Below, in pieces: positions 1-4,962 of a stretch of DNA of 9,962 bases. This DNA is from JAAYBR01 sp033813475 (GTDB taxonomy: Bacteria > Hydrogenedentota > Hydrogenedentia > Hydrogenedentales > CAITNO01), in NCBI GenBank assembly GCA_033813475.1, contig JAPXRP010000162.1:1-9962 (forward strand). Direction: 5' to 3'. The position numbers and the translations under genes are program-made. Each line of letters starts with the position of its first letter. The first letter of the stretch is position 1. A model generated the notes under the pieces. The model was not told the DNA's origin, did not search any database, and saw only the letters and a program-made list of their open reading frames with translations.

Positions 1-435
1 ATCAACAACATCCGCCAGACGAACGGGCTGTATTTGCTGACGAATCAGGCCGGCCTGGGCGGGGTGGCGCGGGCGCACAGCGACGACATGCTGGCGCGGG
101 ACTATCTCAGCCATAAAAACCCCGAGGGGAAGTATCCGGACGACCGAATCGCGGACGCGGGAATCGCCGTGACCGCGTGGGGCGAGAACATCGCGATGTC
201 GGAGGGGCTGGCGGACCCGGTGGGCGAGATTGTGCAGGGGTGGATGGACAGCACCGGGCACCGGGAGAACATCCTGCGCGCCGGGTGGACGCACACGGGC
301 GTGGGGGTCGCGCAGTCCGGGAACACGTTCTACTTCACCCAGGTCTTCGCGACGATGCCCGTCACGAAGAGCGCCGCGGCGCCCGCCCTGGGCTGGCTCG
401 ACGTCCTGCGGGCACTGGTCTTTCCCGGCGGGTGA
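1..435 (+). CDS. CAP/SCP-domain protein (YkwD-like), 5' end missing
   Basis: The frame is open from base 1 and ends at TGA 433-435, so the 144 visible residues are the C-terminal part of a longer protein whose start and probable signal peptide lie outside the window. The visible part is nearly a whole CAP domain. An opening helix (INNIRQTNG) leads to ARAHSDDM with the conserved His at visible residue 26, then GENIA with Glu62, GHREN with His87 and Glu89, and the closing strands HTGVGVA and YFTQVFA. Bacterial CAP proteins are usually secreted or cell-surface proteins whose biochemical activity is mostly unknown; the conserved His/Glu cluster lines the CAP cavity. A short Ala/Pro linker and a hydrophobic tail (LDVLRALVF) follow the domain. 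It is the only plus-strand gene here and it converges on the methyltransferase gene. The family call is firm; the function is not known. Confidence 0.88.
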   Translation: MNNIRQTNGLYLLTNQAGLGGVARAHSDDMLARDYLSHKNPEGKYPDDRIADAGIAVTAWGENIAMSEGLADPVGEIVQGWMDSTGHRENILRAGWTHTGVGVAQSGNTFYFTQVFATMPVTKSAAAPALGWLDVLRALVFPGG

Positions 436-438
436 CGC

Positions 439-1581
439 TCAGTCCACGCGGAGCACGAGGCACTTGAGGTAGGCTGTCTCCGGCATGGCCAGCAGCACGG
501 GGTGGTCGGGCGAGGCGCCGCGCAGTTCCAGCAGGCGCGCGGAGCGCCCGGCGCTGACAATCGCGCGCTTCACCGTCTCCAGGAACATGGACTCGTCCAC
601 GAAGTGGGAGCAGGACGAGGTCACGAGGAATCCGCCCTCCGGGGCGATGCGGGCCACGGCGGCGGCATTCAGGGCCTGGTAGCGGCCGAGGGCCTTGGCG
701 GCCTGGGCGCGCGTCTTGGCGAAGGCCGGGGGGTCCAGGATGACCACGTCGTAGGGGTCGCCGCCCGCCAGCGTCTTCTCCACATCGCCGCACAGCACGG
801 CGCAGCGGTCCGCCACGCCGTTCAGTTCGAGGTTCCGCTGGGCCTGCTCCACGGCGGCGGCGGAGCTGTCCACGGCGGTGACGGCCGCCGCGCCGCCGAG
901 GGCGGCATGGCAGGACCAGAACCCGTGGTAGCAGTGGCCGTCGAAGACGCGCGCGCCGCGGGCGAGCTCCCGCACCAGCGGCCAGTTGCGGCGCTGGTCC
1001 AGGAAGAGCCCGGTTTTCTGCGACGCGCCGAGGCGCAGCTCGGCGCGCACGCCGTCCATCTCCAGCTCCAGGGCCTCCGGCAGGTCGCCGAAACGGCGCA
1101 CCACGCCGCCCAGCTCGAAATGCACGGCGGTGACGCCCTCCCCGGCCATCAGGCAGTCCGCGATGAGCTGGGACCGGTCGAAATAGAACTGGGACGAGGC
1201 GCGGGCCACCGCCACGGCGCCGTAGCGGTCCACCACCAGCCCGGGCAGGCCGTCGCTGTCGCCGTAGACCCACCGGAACACGTCCGACCCCGGAAACAGG
1301 CGCCGGCGCAGCTCCAGGGCCGCCGCCAGCCGCCGGGTGAAGAAGGCCGTGTCCGGATCGTCGGCGTGGCGGCTGAAGACGCGCACGGCGATGCCGCCGT
1401 CGGTCTGGTAGAAGCCCCGGCCGACGAAGCGGCCGCTGTGCGCGAGCACGTCCACCACCTGGCCGTCGGCCAGGCCGTCGGGGATCGCGGCGAACTCGTT
1501 GCGGTAGGCCCAGCAGTGGCCGCGGAGGATGCGGCGCTCCTCCCTGGGGTTCAGGGTTGCGGCGGGGGTGTCGTTCGGCAT
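439..1581 (-). CDS. rlmI: RlmI-type 23S rRNA (cytosine-C5) methyltransferase
   Basis: This 380-residue protein has the layout of RlmI (E. coli about 396 residues), which makes m5C1962 in 23S rRNA using S-adenosylmethionine. Residues 1-75 look like the N-terminal PUA RNA-binding domain (REERRILRGHCWAYRNE, then VDVLAHSGRFVGRGFY). The family signature QKTGLFLDQRRNW is near residue 188, SAM motif I near 211 (VFDGHCYHGFWSCH), motif IV DPPAF near 280, and SSCSHF near 319 carries the cysteine expected to be catalytic. The ATG at 1581 is chosen because GGAG stands 8 nt upstream. An in-frame ATG at 1620 would add 13 residues, and the frame stays open much further without family resemblance. It is 83 bp downstream of rhaA on the same strand. 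Motif I departs from the usual CYTGGF form (CYHGFW), so a paralogue with another rRNA or substrate target remains possible. Confidence 0.87.
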   Translation of the reverse strand: MPNDTPAATLNPREERRILRGHCWAYRNEFAAIPDGLADGQVVDVLAHSGRFVGRGFYQTDGGIAVRVFSRHADDPDTAFFTRRLAAALELRRRLFPGSDVFRWVYGDSDGLPGLVVDRYGAVAVARASSQFYFDRSQLIADCLMAGEGVTAVHFELGGVVRRFGDLPEALELEMDGVRAELRLGASQKTGLFLDQRRNWPLVRELARGARVFDGHCYHGFWSCHAALGGAAAVTAVDSSAAAVEQAQRNLELNGVADRCAVLCGDVEKTLAGGDPYDVVILDPPAFAKTRAQAAKALGRYQALNAAAVARIAPEGGFLVTSSCSHFVDESMFLETVKRAIVSAGRSARLLELRGASPDHPVLLAMPETAYLKCLVLRVD

Positions 1582-1607
1582 CGTCGGGTCTCCATGAAAA
1601 GGCGCGG

Positions 1608-1633
1608 GGCGGTCCGCCATCTGCGGAGCCGCC
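1608..1633 (-). other. hairpin between rhaA and the rlmI-type gene
   Basis: On the minus strand GGCGGCTCCGC and GCGGACCGCC flank the loop AGATG and pair over 10 bp with one bulged C. The hairpin lies 32 bp after the rhaA stop and 27 bp before the rlmI-type start. The following minus-strand bases are GC-rich before a short TTTT, so it is not a standard intrinsic terminator. It could weaken read-through, protect the upstream 3' end, or simply reflect high GC. Confidence 0.4.
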
Positions 1634-1664
1634 GCCGCGCGGGGGTGTTGGTGTCGGTGCGGAC

Positions 1665-2942
1665 TCAACCGCGCTTGGAAAGGACCTCGGCCTCGTAGTT
1701 CAGGATGTCGGCCATCCAGGCGCCGCCTGCGGGCACGCCCTGGCGGACGCAGTACTGGTCCCAGACGGCGCCGAAGGGCAGGGCCTTCAGCTCCTCCAGC
1801 AGGGCGAGGCGCTCGCCGTAGCGGCCCTCGGCCTCCAGCTGCTTGAGGGAGTCCGCGGGCTCCAGCAGCGCGATGAGCAGCGCCCGGACCATGACGCGGG
1901 TGCCCGTGACCCACGCCGCGATGCGGTTGATGCTCGCGTCGAAGTAGTCCAGCCCGATGTGCACGCGGGACTCGAAGTTGTTGCGGACGATCTCCTCCGC
2001 GATGGCGCGGATCTCGTCGCTCAGGACGATGACATGGTCGCTGTCCCAGCGGACGCCGCGGCTGACATGGAGCAGCACCTCGTCGAGGTAGAGCAGCACG
2101 GAGCTGAGCTTGTCCGAGATGACCTCGGTCGGGTGGAAGTGCCCCGCGTCGAGGCAGAGGAGCAGGTTGTTGCGCACGGCGTAGCCGAGGTAGAACTCGT
2201 GGGAGCCGATGACGCAGCTTTCGGAGCCGATGCCGAAGAGCTTTGACTCGACGGCGTCCAGGTTGTGCGCCCGGTCCACGGGGGCGGCGAAAACCGCGTC
2301 CAGCGCCTCGCGCAGGATCTCGCGCGAGCGGTAGCGGTTCACGGGGATGTCCTTGAACCCGTCGGGGATCCAGAGGTTCGTCACGCACGGCGTGCCGAGA
2401 GCCTTGCCGATGGCCGCGCCGATGACCCGGCTGGCGGCGCAGTGGTCAATCCAGAATTTCCGCACGGCGGGGTCGTAGTGCGACAGGGTGAACCCGTCGT
2501 CGGCCAGCGGGTGGCCGAAGCACGAGGGGTTGAAGTCCATGCCGAGGCCCAGGGACTTCGCCCAGTCAATCCAGCCCTGGAAATGCTCCGGCAGCAGGGC
2601 GTCGCGGTCCACCTTCCTGCCGCCCGTCTCGGCGTACATGGCGTGGACGTTGAACCGGTGCCTCCCGGGGATCAGGCCGAGGGCCTTCTCCGCGTCGGCG
2701 CGGAGCTGTTCGGGCGTGCGGGCCTTGCCGGGGTAGTTCCCCGTGGCCTGGATGCCCCCGCCGGACGCGGCGGACAGGTTCTCAAACCCGCCCACGTCGT
2801 CCCCCTGCCAGCAGTGCAGGGAAATGGGAATCTTCGCAAGGCGGGCCATGGCCGCCTCCGTGTCCACGCCGAGGGCGGCATACCGTTCGCGGGCGAGGTC
2901 ATACGCGCCCTGAATCTGCTTTTCGCTCGGGGAAACAAACAT
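1665..2942 (-). CDS. rhaA: L-rhamnose isomerase
   Basis: The 425-residue product matches RhaA over its whole length (E. coli 419). The enzyme converts L-rhamnose to L-rhamnulose in the cytoplasm, the first step of the phosphorylated rhamnose pathway, with two divalent metal ions in a TIM barrel. All metal-site residues known from the E. coli enzyme have counterparts at an offset of two: Glu232 (ESKLFGIGSE), Asp265 and His268 (DAGHFHP), His292 (HVSRG), Asp300 and Asp302 (RWDSDH), and the Asp of GLDYFDAS near 332. NLWIPDGFKD near residue 189 is another family landmark. The start at 2942 is supported by the AGGAAAGGG purine stretch 6 nt upstream. The frame stays open upstream through repeats and the N gap but encodes nothing recognisable there. 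No rhamnulokinase or aldolase gene is visible, so the rest of the pathway must lie elsewhere. Confidence 0.96.
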   Translation of the reverse strand: MFVSPSEKQIQGAYDLARERYAALGVDTEAAMARLAKIPISLHCWQGDDVGGFENLSAASGGGIQATGNYPGKARTPEQLRADAEKALGLIPGRHRFNVHAMYAETGGRKVDRDALLPEHFQGWIDWAKSLGLGMDFNPSCFGHPLADDGFTLSHYDPAVRKFWIDHCAASRVIGAAIGKALGTPCVTNLWIPDGFKDIPVNRYRSREILREALDAVFAAPVDRAHNLDAVESKLFGIGSESCVIGSHEFYLGYAVRNNLLLCLDAGHFHPTEVISDKLSSVLLYLDEVLLHVSRGVRWDSDHVIVLSDEIRAIAEEIVRNNFESRVHIGLDYFDASINRIAAWVTGTRVMVRALLIALLEPADSLKQLEAEGRYGERLALLEELKALPFGAVWDQYCVRQGVPAGGAWMADILNYEAEVLSKRG

Positions 2943-3003
2943 GGCTGACCCTTTCCTGTTGGCGCGTCCCGCCTTTTGCGGGGCCGCGGGTGTCCAAAGG
3001 CCT

Positions 3004-3033
3004 ATTGTATGTGCCGGGGGCGCGCCGAGGCAA
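3004..3033 (-). promoter_or_regulatory. candidate sigma70-type promoter for rhaA
   Basis: On the minus strand TTGCCT (3028-3033) and TACAAT (3004-3009) are separated by 18 nt. The -10 matches the TATAAT consensus at five of six bases and the -35 matches at four of six. Transcription would begin near 2997, giving a leader of about 55 nt that contains the small hairpin 2968-2982 and the rhaA ribosome binding site. The spacing and -10 are the same as in the marR promoter candidate. Confidence 0.45.
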
Positions 3034-3047
3034 TTTCCCCCCGAACC

Positions 3048-3118
3048 GGGGGAGCATGAACATTGATGGACAGGATAAACAGGATTTGTTCTTATCCTGC
3101 CCATCCTGTCCATCCATG
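3048..3118. repeat. 71-nt direct repeat, copy 1, with imperfect palindrome
   Basis: This copy matches 3287-3357 without gaps at 65 of 71 positions; the copies are 239 bp apart. The identical core (3068-3111) is an imperfect palindrome: GGACAGGAT, AAA, CAGGAT, an 8-nt loop, ATCCTG, CCC, ATCCTGTCC. It gives 9 bp and 6 bp of stem around a 3x3 internal loop. In this copy only, the outer flanks also pair (CATTGATGG with CCATCCATG, and further to about 3057 and 3122 with few mismatches), so the inverted repeat is longer than in copy 2. It lies between genes; it resembles dispersed GGACAGGAT elements of many environmental genomes, though I cannot count copies from one window. Confidence 0.85.
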
Positions 3119-3122
3119 TTGA

Positions 3123-3132
3123 NNNNNNNNNN
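3123..3132. other. assembly gap (10 N)
   Basis: Ten consecutive undetermined bases begin 4 nt after the end of repeat copy 1. A run of exactly ten is more like a scaffolding placeholder than a measured length, so the true distance between the two repeat copies, and whether further sequence is missing, is unknown. Confidence 0.95.
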
Positions 3133-3210
3133 CTTTCCATTTCCTTATTCTTTTGTTCTTCTCTGTGCGTTCCATCATGCCACCGGTGTGACGTAAGGCC
3201 CAAAGACAAG

Positions 3211-3273
3211 GCCGCCGGGAGGGCGGCGCTACGGGCGTGGGCCTTTCTCCGTAGCGCAGGCGTCCCGCCTGCC
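3211..3273. repeat. REP-like inverted pair of GTAG-headed hairpins
   Basis: On the plus strand CCGTAGCG (3249-3256) is followed at once by the hairpin CAGGCG-TCC-CGCCTG (3257-3271). On the minus strand the same CCGTAGCG (3227-3234 read in reverse) is followed by the hairpin GCCGCC-CTCCC-GGCGGC (stem bases 3211-3227), which overlaps the head by one base. Each unit is therefore a GTAG tetranucleotide 5' of a GC-rich 6-bp hairpin, and the two units face outward with 14 nt between heads. GTAG before a hairpin is the known signature of REP elements mobilised by RAYT (TnpA-REP) transposases, and inverted pairs are their usual arrangement. No such transposase is in this window. The structure is seen directly; the REP identity is inferred. 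Confidence 0.6.
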
Positions 3274-3286
3274 CTGTCCGGGGTGC

Positions 3287-3357
3287 GGGGGTGCATGAAT
3301 AGGAACGGACAGGATAAACAGGATTTGTTCTTATCCTGCCCATCCTGTCCATCCATG
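3287..3357. repeat. 71-nt direct repeat, copy 2, with imperfect palindrome
   Basis: The second copy of the repeat at 3048-3118. The 44-nt palindromic core (3307-3350) is identical base for base, and the six differences all fall in the 20 nt left of the core. The outer flank pairing seen in copy 1 is lost here. On the minus strand the element lies about 30 nt after the oxidoreductase stop, where its stem could act as a 3'-end stabiliser or weak terminator, but no T tract follows it. Confidence 0.85.
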
Positions 3358-3389
3358 CAAAAAAACGGTCTTGTGCTTCGCCCCGTCCG

Positions 3390-4742
3390 CTACAGGGTCC
3401 ATCCCTCGCGGTAGGCCTTGTGGACGAACTTGGTGGCCTTTTCGTTGTCCTTGAAGGTCATGGAGGCGGCGTCCCAGTGGAGCTTCACGCCGGGGACGCG
3501 CTTGGCGACGTTGCCCAGCAGGCACATCTCGGTGAGGGGCCCGGCGTAGTCGAAGCCCGCGCAGGCGGGCCGGTCCTCCTTGATGGCGGCGATCCACCCC
3601 TCCTCGTGGGAGCCCTTGATGCGGGGGATGCTCTCGGGCGCGGGGGGCGTGCCCTTGAACTTGTCCTGCGGCAGGAGCATGGGGCTGTTGGCGTAGATGC
3701 CCGCCGTGAGGAAGCCGTCGTCGCCCTCCATGAGGATGCCGCCCTCGTTCTCGCCGAGGAGGCGGCTGTTCTCGATGCCGGGGTATCCCGGGGGCATGAG
3801 GCCGTCATACCACATGAGCTCCACGGGGGGCATGTCGCCGCGGGCGGGGAAGGTGAAGCGCACCAGCCCGGCCACGGGGTGGGTCTCGTCGTTGAGGTCC
3901 GTGCAGCTCGCCTCGATGGTCTCGGGCGCGCCGAGCTTGAGCGCCCAGAAGATGACGTCGAGGGTGTGAACCCCGCGGTCGCCCATCATGCTGCATCCGA
4001 AGTCGTGCCAGCTCCGCCAGGTGAGGGGGTGGTAGGTGGGGTGGTAGGGGCGCATGGGCGCGGGGCCGATCCAGAGGTCCCAGTCCATGCCCTCGGGCAG
4101 GGGCGGGGTTTCCGTGGGCCGCACACCGAGCTGGGAGCTCCAGTAGGCGTGGCCCCAGGGGTAATAGCAGATGCTGGACCACGCGGCCACCTTGCGCACC
4201 GGGCCGATGGCGCCCGACCAGACCCACTCGCAGAGCTTGCGCATGTCGTCGGACGAGTGCCCCTGGATGCCCATCTGCGTGCGCAGTCCGGACTTCGCGG
4301 CCTCCTCGGCCACCTTGCGCGCCTCGAAGACCGTGTGGGTGAGCGGTTTCTGGCAGTAGACGTGCTTGCCCGCGCGCAGGGCCGCCAGGGTGATCACGGC
4401 GTGGGTGTGGTCCGGCGTGGCGATGAGCACGGCGTCCACGTCCTTCTCCTTGTCCAGCAGCTCGCGGTAGTCCTTGTAGAGGCGCGCGTTCGGATACTCG
4501 GCGAAGGTCTTCGCGGCGTAGAGGTGGTCCACGTCGCACAGGGCCGTGATGTTCTCGCCGCTCATGGCCTTGAGGTTGTGTGCGCCCATGCCGCCCACGC
4601 CGATCCCCGCGATGTTGAGCTTGTCGCTCGGGGCGGTGAACCCCGCCCCGCCCAGCACGTGCCGGGGGACAATGGTGAAGGCGGACGCGGCGGCCAGGCC
4701 CGCGCCGGTGCCCAGGAAGGAGCGGCGGTCCAGTTTTTCCAT
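3390..4742 (-). CDS. Gfo/Idh/MocA-family oxidoreductase with Tat signal
   Basis: This 450-residue protein is an NAD(P)-dependent oxidoreductase that probably acts on a sugar or polyol outside the cytoplasm. The N-terminus is a twin-arginine signal: Arg6-Arg7 in LDRRSFLG, an Ala/Gly-rich hydrophobic stretch and VPRHVLGGAG. The Rossmann fold follows (GIGVGGMGAHNL), then DYRELLD, ATPDHTHA and YCQKPLTHT with the catalytic Lys132. GDRGVHTLD in the C-terminal domain carries His259, the usual second catalytic residue. The common Glu-Lys-Pro motif is Gln-Lys-Pro here, a frequent variant in long Tat-exported members from PVC-type bacteria. The ATG at 4742 opens directly on the Tat signal, with a weak GGGA ahead of it. 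It is on the same strand as rhaA, so a part in deoxysugar use is possible, but substrate cannot be read from the sequence. Family and export are firm; the reaction is open. Confidence 0.93.
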   Translation of the reverse strand: MEKLDRRSFLGTGAGLAAASAFTIVPRHVLGGAGFTAPSDKLNIAGIGVGGMGAHNLKAMSGENITALCDVDHLYAAKTFAEYPNARLYKDYRELLDKEKDVDAVLIATPDHTHAVITLAALRAGKHVYCQKPLTHTVFEARKVAEEAAKSGLRTQMGIQGHSSDDMRKLCEWVWSGAIGPVRKVAAWSSICYYPWGHAYWSSQLGVRPTETPPLPEGMDWDLWIGPAPMRPYHPTYHPLTWRSWHDFGCSMMGDRGVHTLDVIFWALKLGAPETIEASCTDLNDETHPVAGLVRFTFPARGDMPPVELMWYDGLMPPGYPGIENSRLLGENEGGILMEGDDGFLTAGIYANSPMLLPQDKFKGTPPAPESIPRIKGSHEEGWIAAIKEDRPACAGFDYAGPLTEMCLLGNVAKRVPGVKLHWDAASMTFKDNEKATKFVHKAYREGWTL

Positions 4743-4776
4743 GATGCGAGTTCCCGTGGTCGGTGGTTTCGGCACG

Positions 4777-4797
4777 GCGCGTCCCCGGCGGACGCGC
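4777..4797 (-). promoter_or_regulatory. leader hairpin of the oxidoreductase gene
   Basis: On the minus strand GCGCGTCC, a 5-nt loop GCCGG and GGACGCGC form a perfect 8-bp stem, 35 nt before the start codon. If the TATACT at 4807-4812 is the -10 box, transcription would begin at about 4800 and the hairpin would be the very 5' end of the mRNA, a position where stems are known to slow RNA decay. The stem is clear; the promoter and role are inferred. Confidence 0.4.
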
Positions 4798-4871
4798 ACC
4801 GGGGATAGTATACGGCGAAGGCGGGGAGAAAGACACGGGGAACCACGAAGCACACAGAACACACGAAAAAC

Positions 4872-4891
4872 GGACAAGATAAACCGTGTCC
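4872..4891. repeat. decayed relative of the GGACAGGATAAAC palindrome
   Basis: GGACAAGATAAAC (4872-4884) differs at one base from the first 13 bases of the 44-nt palindrome in the neighbouring spacer. It still closes as a short inverted repeat, GGACA with TGTCC (4872-4876 and 4887-4891), around a 10-nt loop. The inner arm and right half of the long version are missing. A chance match of this length in so short a region is unlikely but cannot be excluded. Confidence 0.5.
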
Positions 4892-4904
4892 CGGGCTCAG
4901 AGTT

Positions 4905-4951
4905 TCCGTCCGTGTCCGTCCGTGCGGGTCCGTGTTCGTCCGTGGTCCGTG
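4905..4951. repeat. imperfect 10-nt tandem repeat, about 4.7 units
   Basis: The units read TCCGTCCGTG, TCCGTCCGTG, CGGGTCCGTG, TTCGTCCGTG and a partial GTCCGTG, so each ends in GTCCGTG. They lie 11 bp after the stop codon of the aas fusion as that gene is transcribed. A related, more degenerate stretch of CACGAA-type units lies at 4831-4870 in the opposite sense, so the two could pair loosely. Period 10 is close to one helical turn, but no binding protein is known to me for this sequence. Confidence 0.7.
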
Positions 4952-4962
4952 GGCGCCCCGCC

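Larger units (their letters stand above)
2943..3389. other. 447-bp non-coding, repeat-rich intergenic region with assembly gap
   Basis: No protein-like frame or tRNA is visible here. From the rhaA side it holds a small leader hairpin (2968-2982: CCCGC/GCGGG with a 5-nt loop), a candidate rhaA promoter, copy 1 of a 71-nt repeat, ten N, a REP-like hairpin pair and copy 2 of the 71-nt repeat. It ends in a run of seven A (3359-3365), which reads as seven T just after the oxidoreductase gene on the minus strand. That T run has no good stem before it, so I do not call an intrinsic terminator. Confidence 0.8.
4743..4962. other. 220-bp non-coding spacer with decamer-period sequence
   Basis: No gene-like frame is visible between the oxidoreductase and the aas fusion. 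Next to the oxidoreductase start lie a leader hairpin (4777-4797) and a possible -10 box (TATACT on the minus strand, 4807-4812) without a good -35. Beyond that, 4831-4870 is a degenerate stretch of CACGAA/ACACAGAA-type units with a period near 10. A decayed small palindrome (4872-4891) and the tandem decamers at 4905-4951 follow. No intrinsic terminator for the aas gene is recognisable. Confidence 0.7.

Noticed and set aside
502..1698. A 398-codon plus-strand frame opposite the methyltransferase, with similar ones at 3420-4808 and 2265-2948
   Set aside because: Composition is that of antisense shadows, there are no domain motifs, and the opposite strand carries complete, motif-bearing proteins.
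1582..2388. An N-terminal extension of the methyltransferase into the rhaA region
   Set aside because: The added sequence is the wrong-frame translation of rhaA, and the family N-terminus begins at the ATG at 1581.
2943..3356. An N-terminal extension of rhaA reading through the spacer
   Set aside because: The extra residues come from repeat DNA and cross the N gap. RhaA family length and the ribosome binding site both fix the start at 2942.
3048..3357. A CRISPR array made of the repeated 44-nt palindromes
   Set aside because: There are only two copies 239 bp apart, no regular spacers, and no cas genes nearby.
3351..3392. An intrinsic terminator for the oxidoreductase gene using the seven-T run at 3359-3365
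   Set aside because: No stable stem precedes the T run on the minus strand; the palindrome lies after it, not before.
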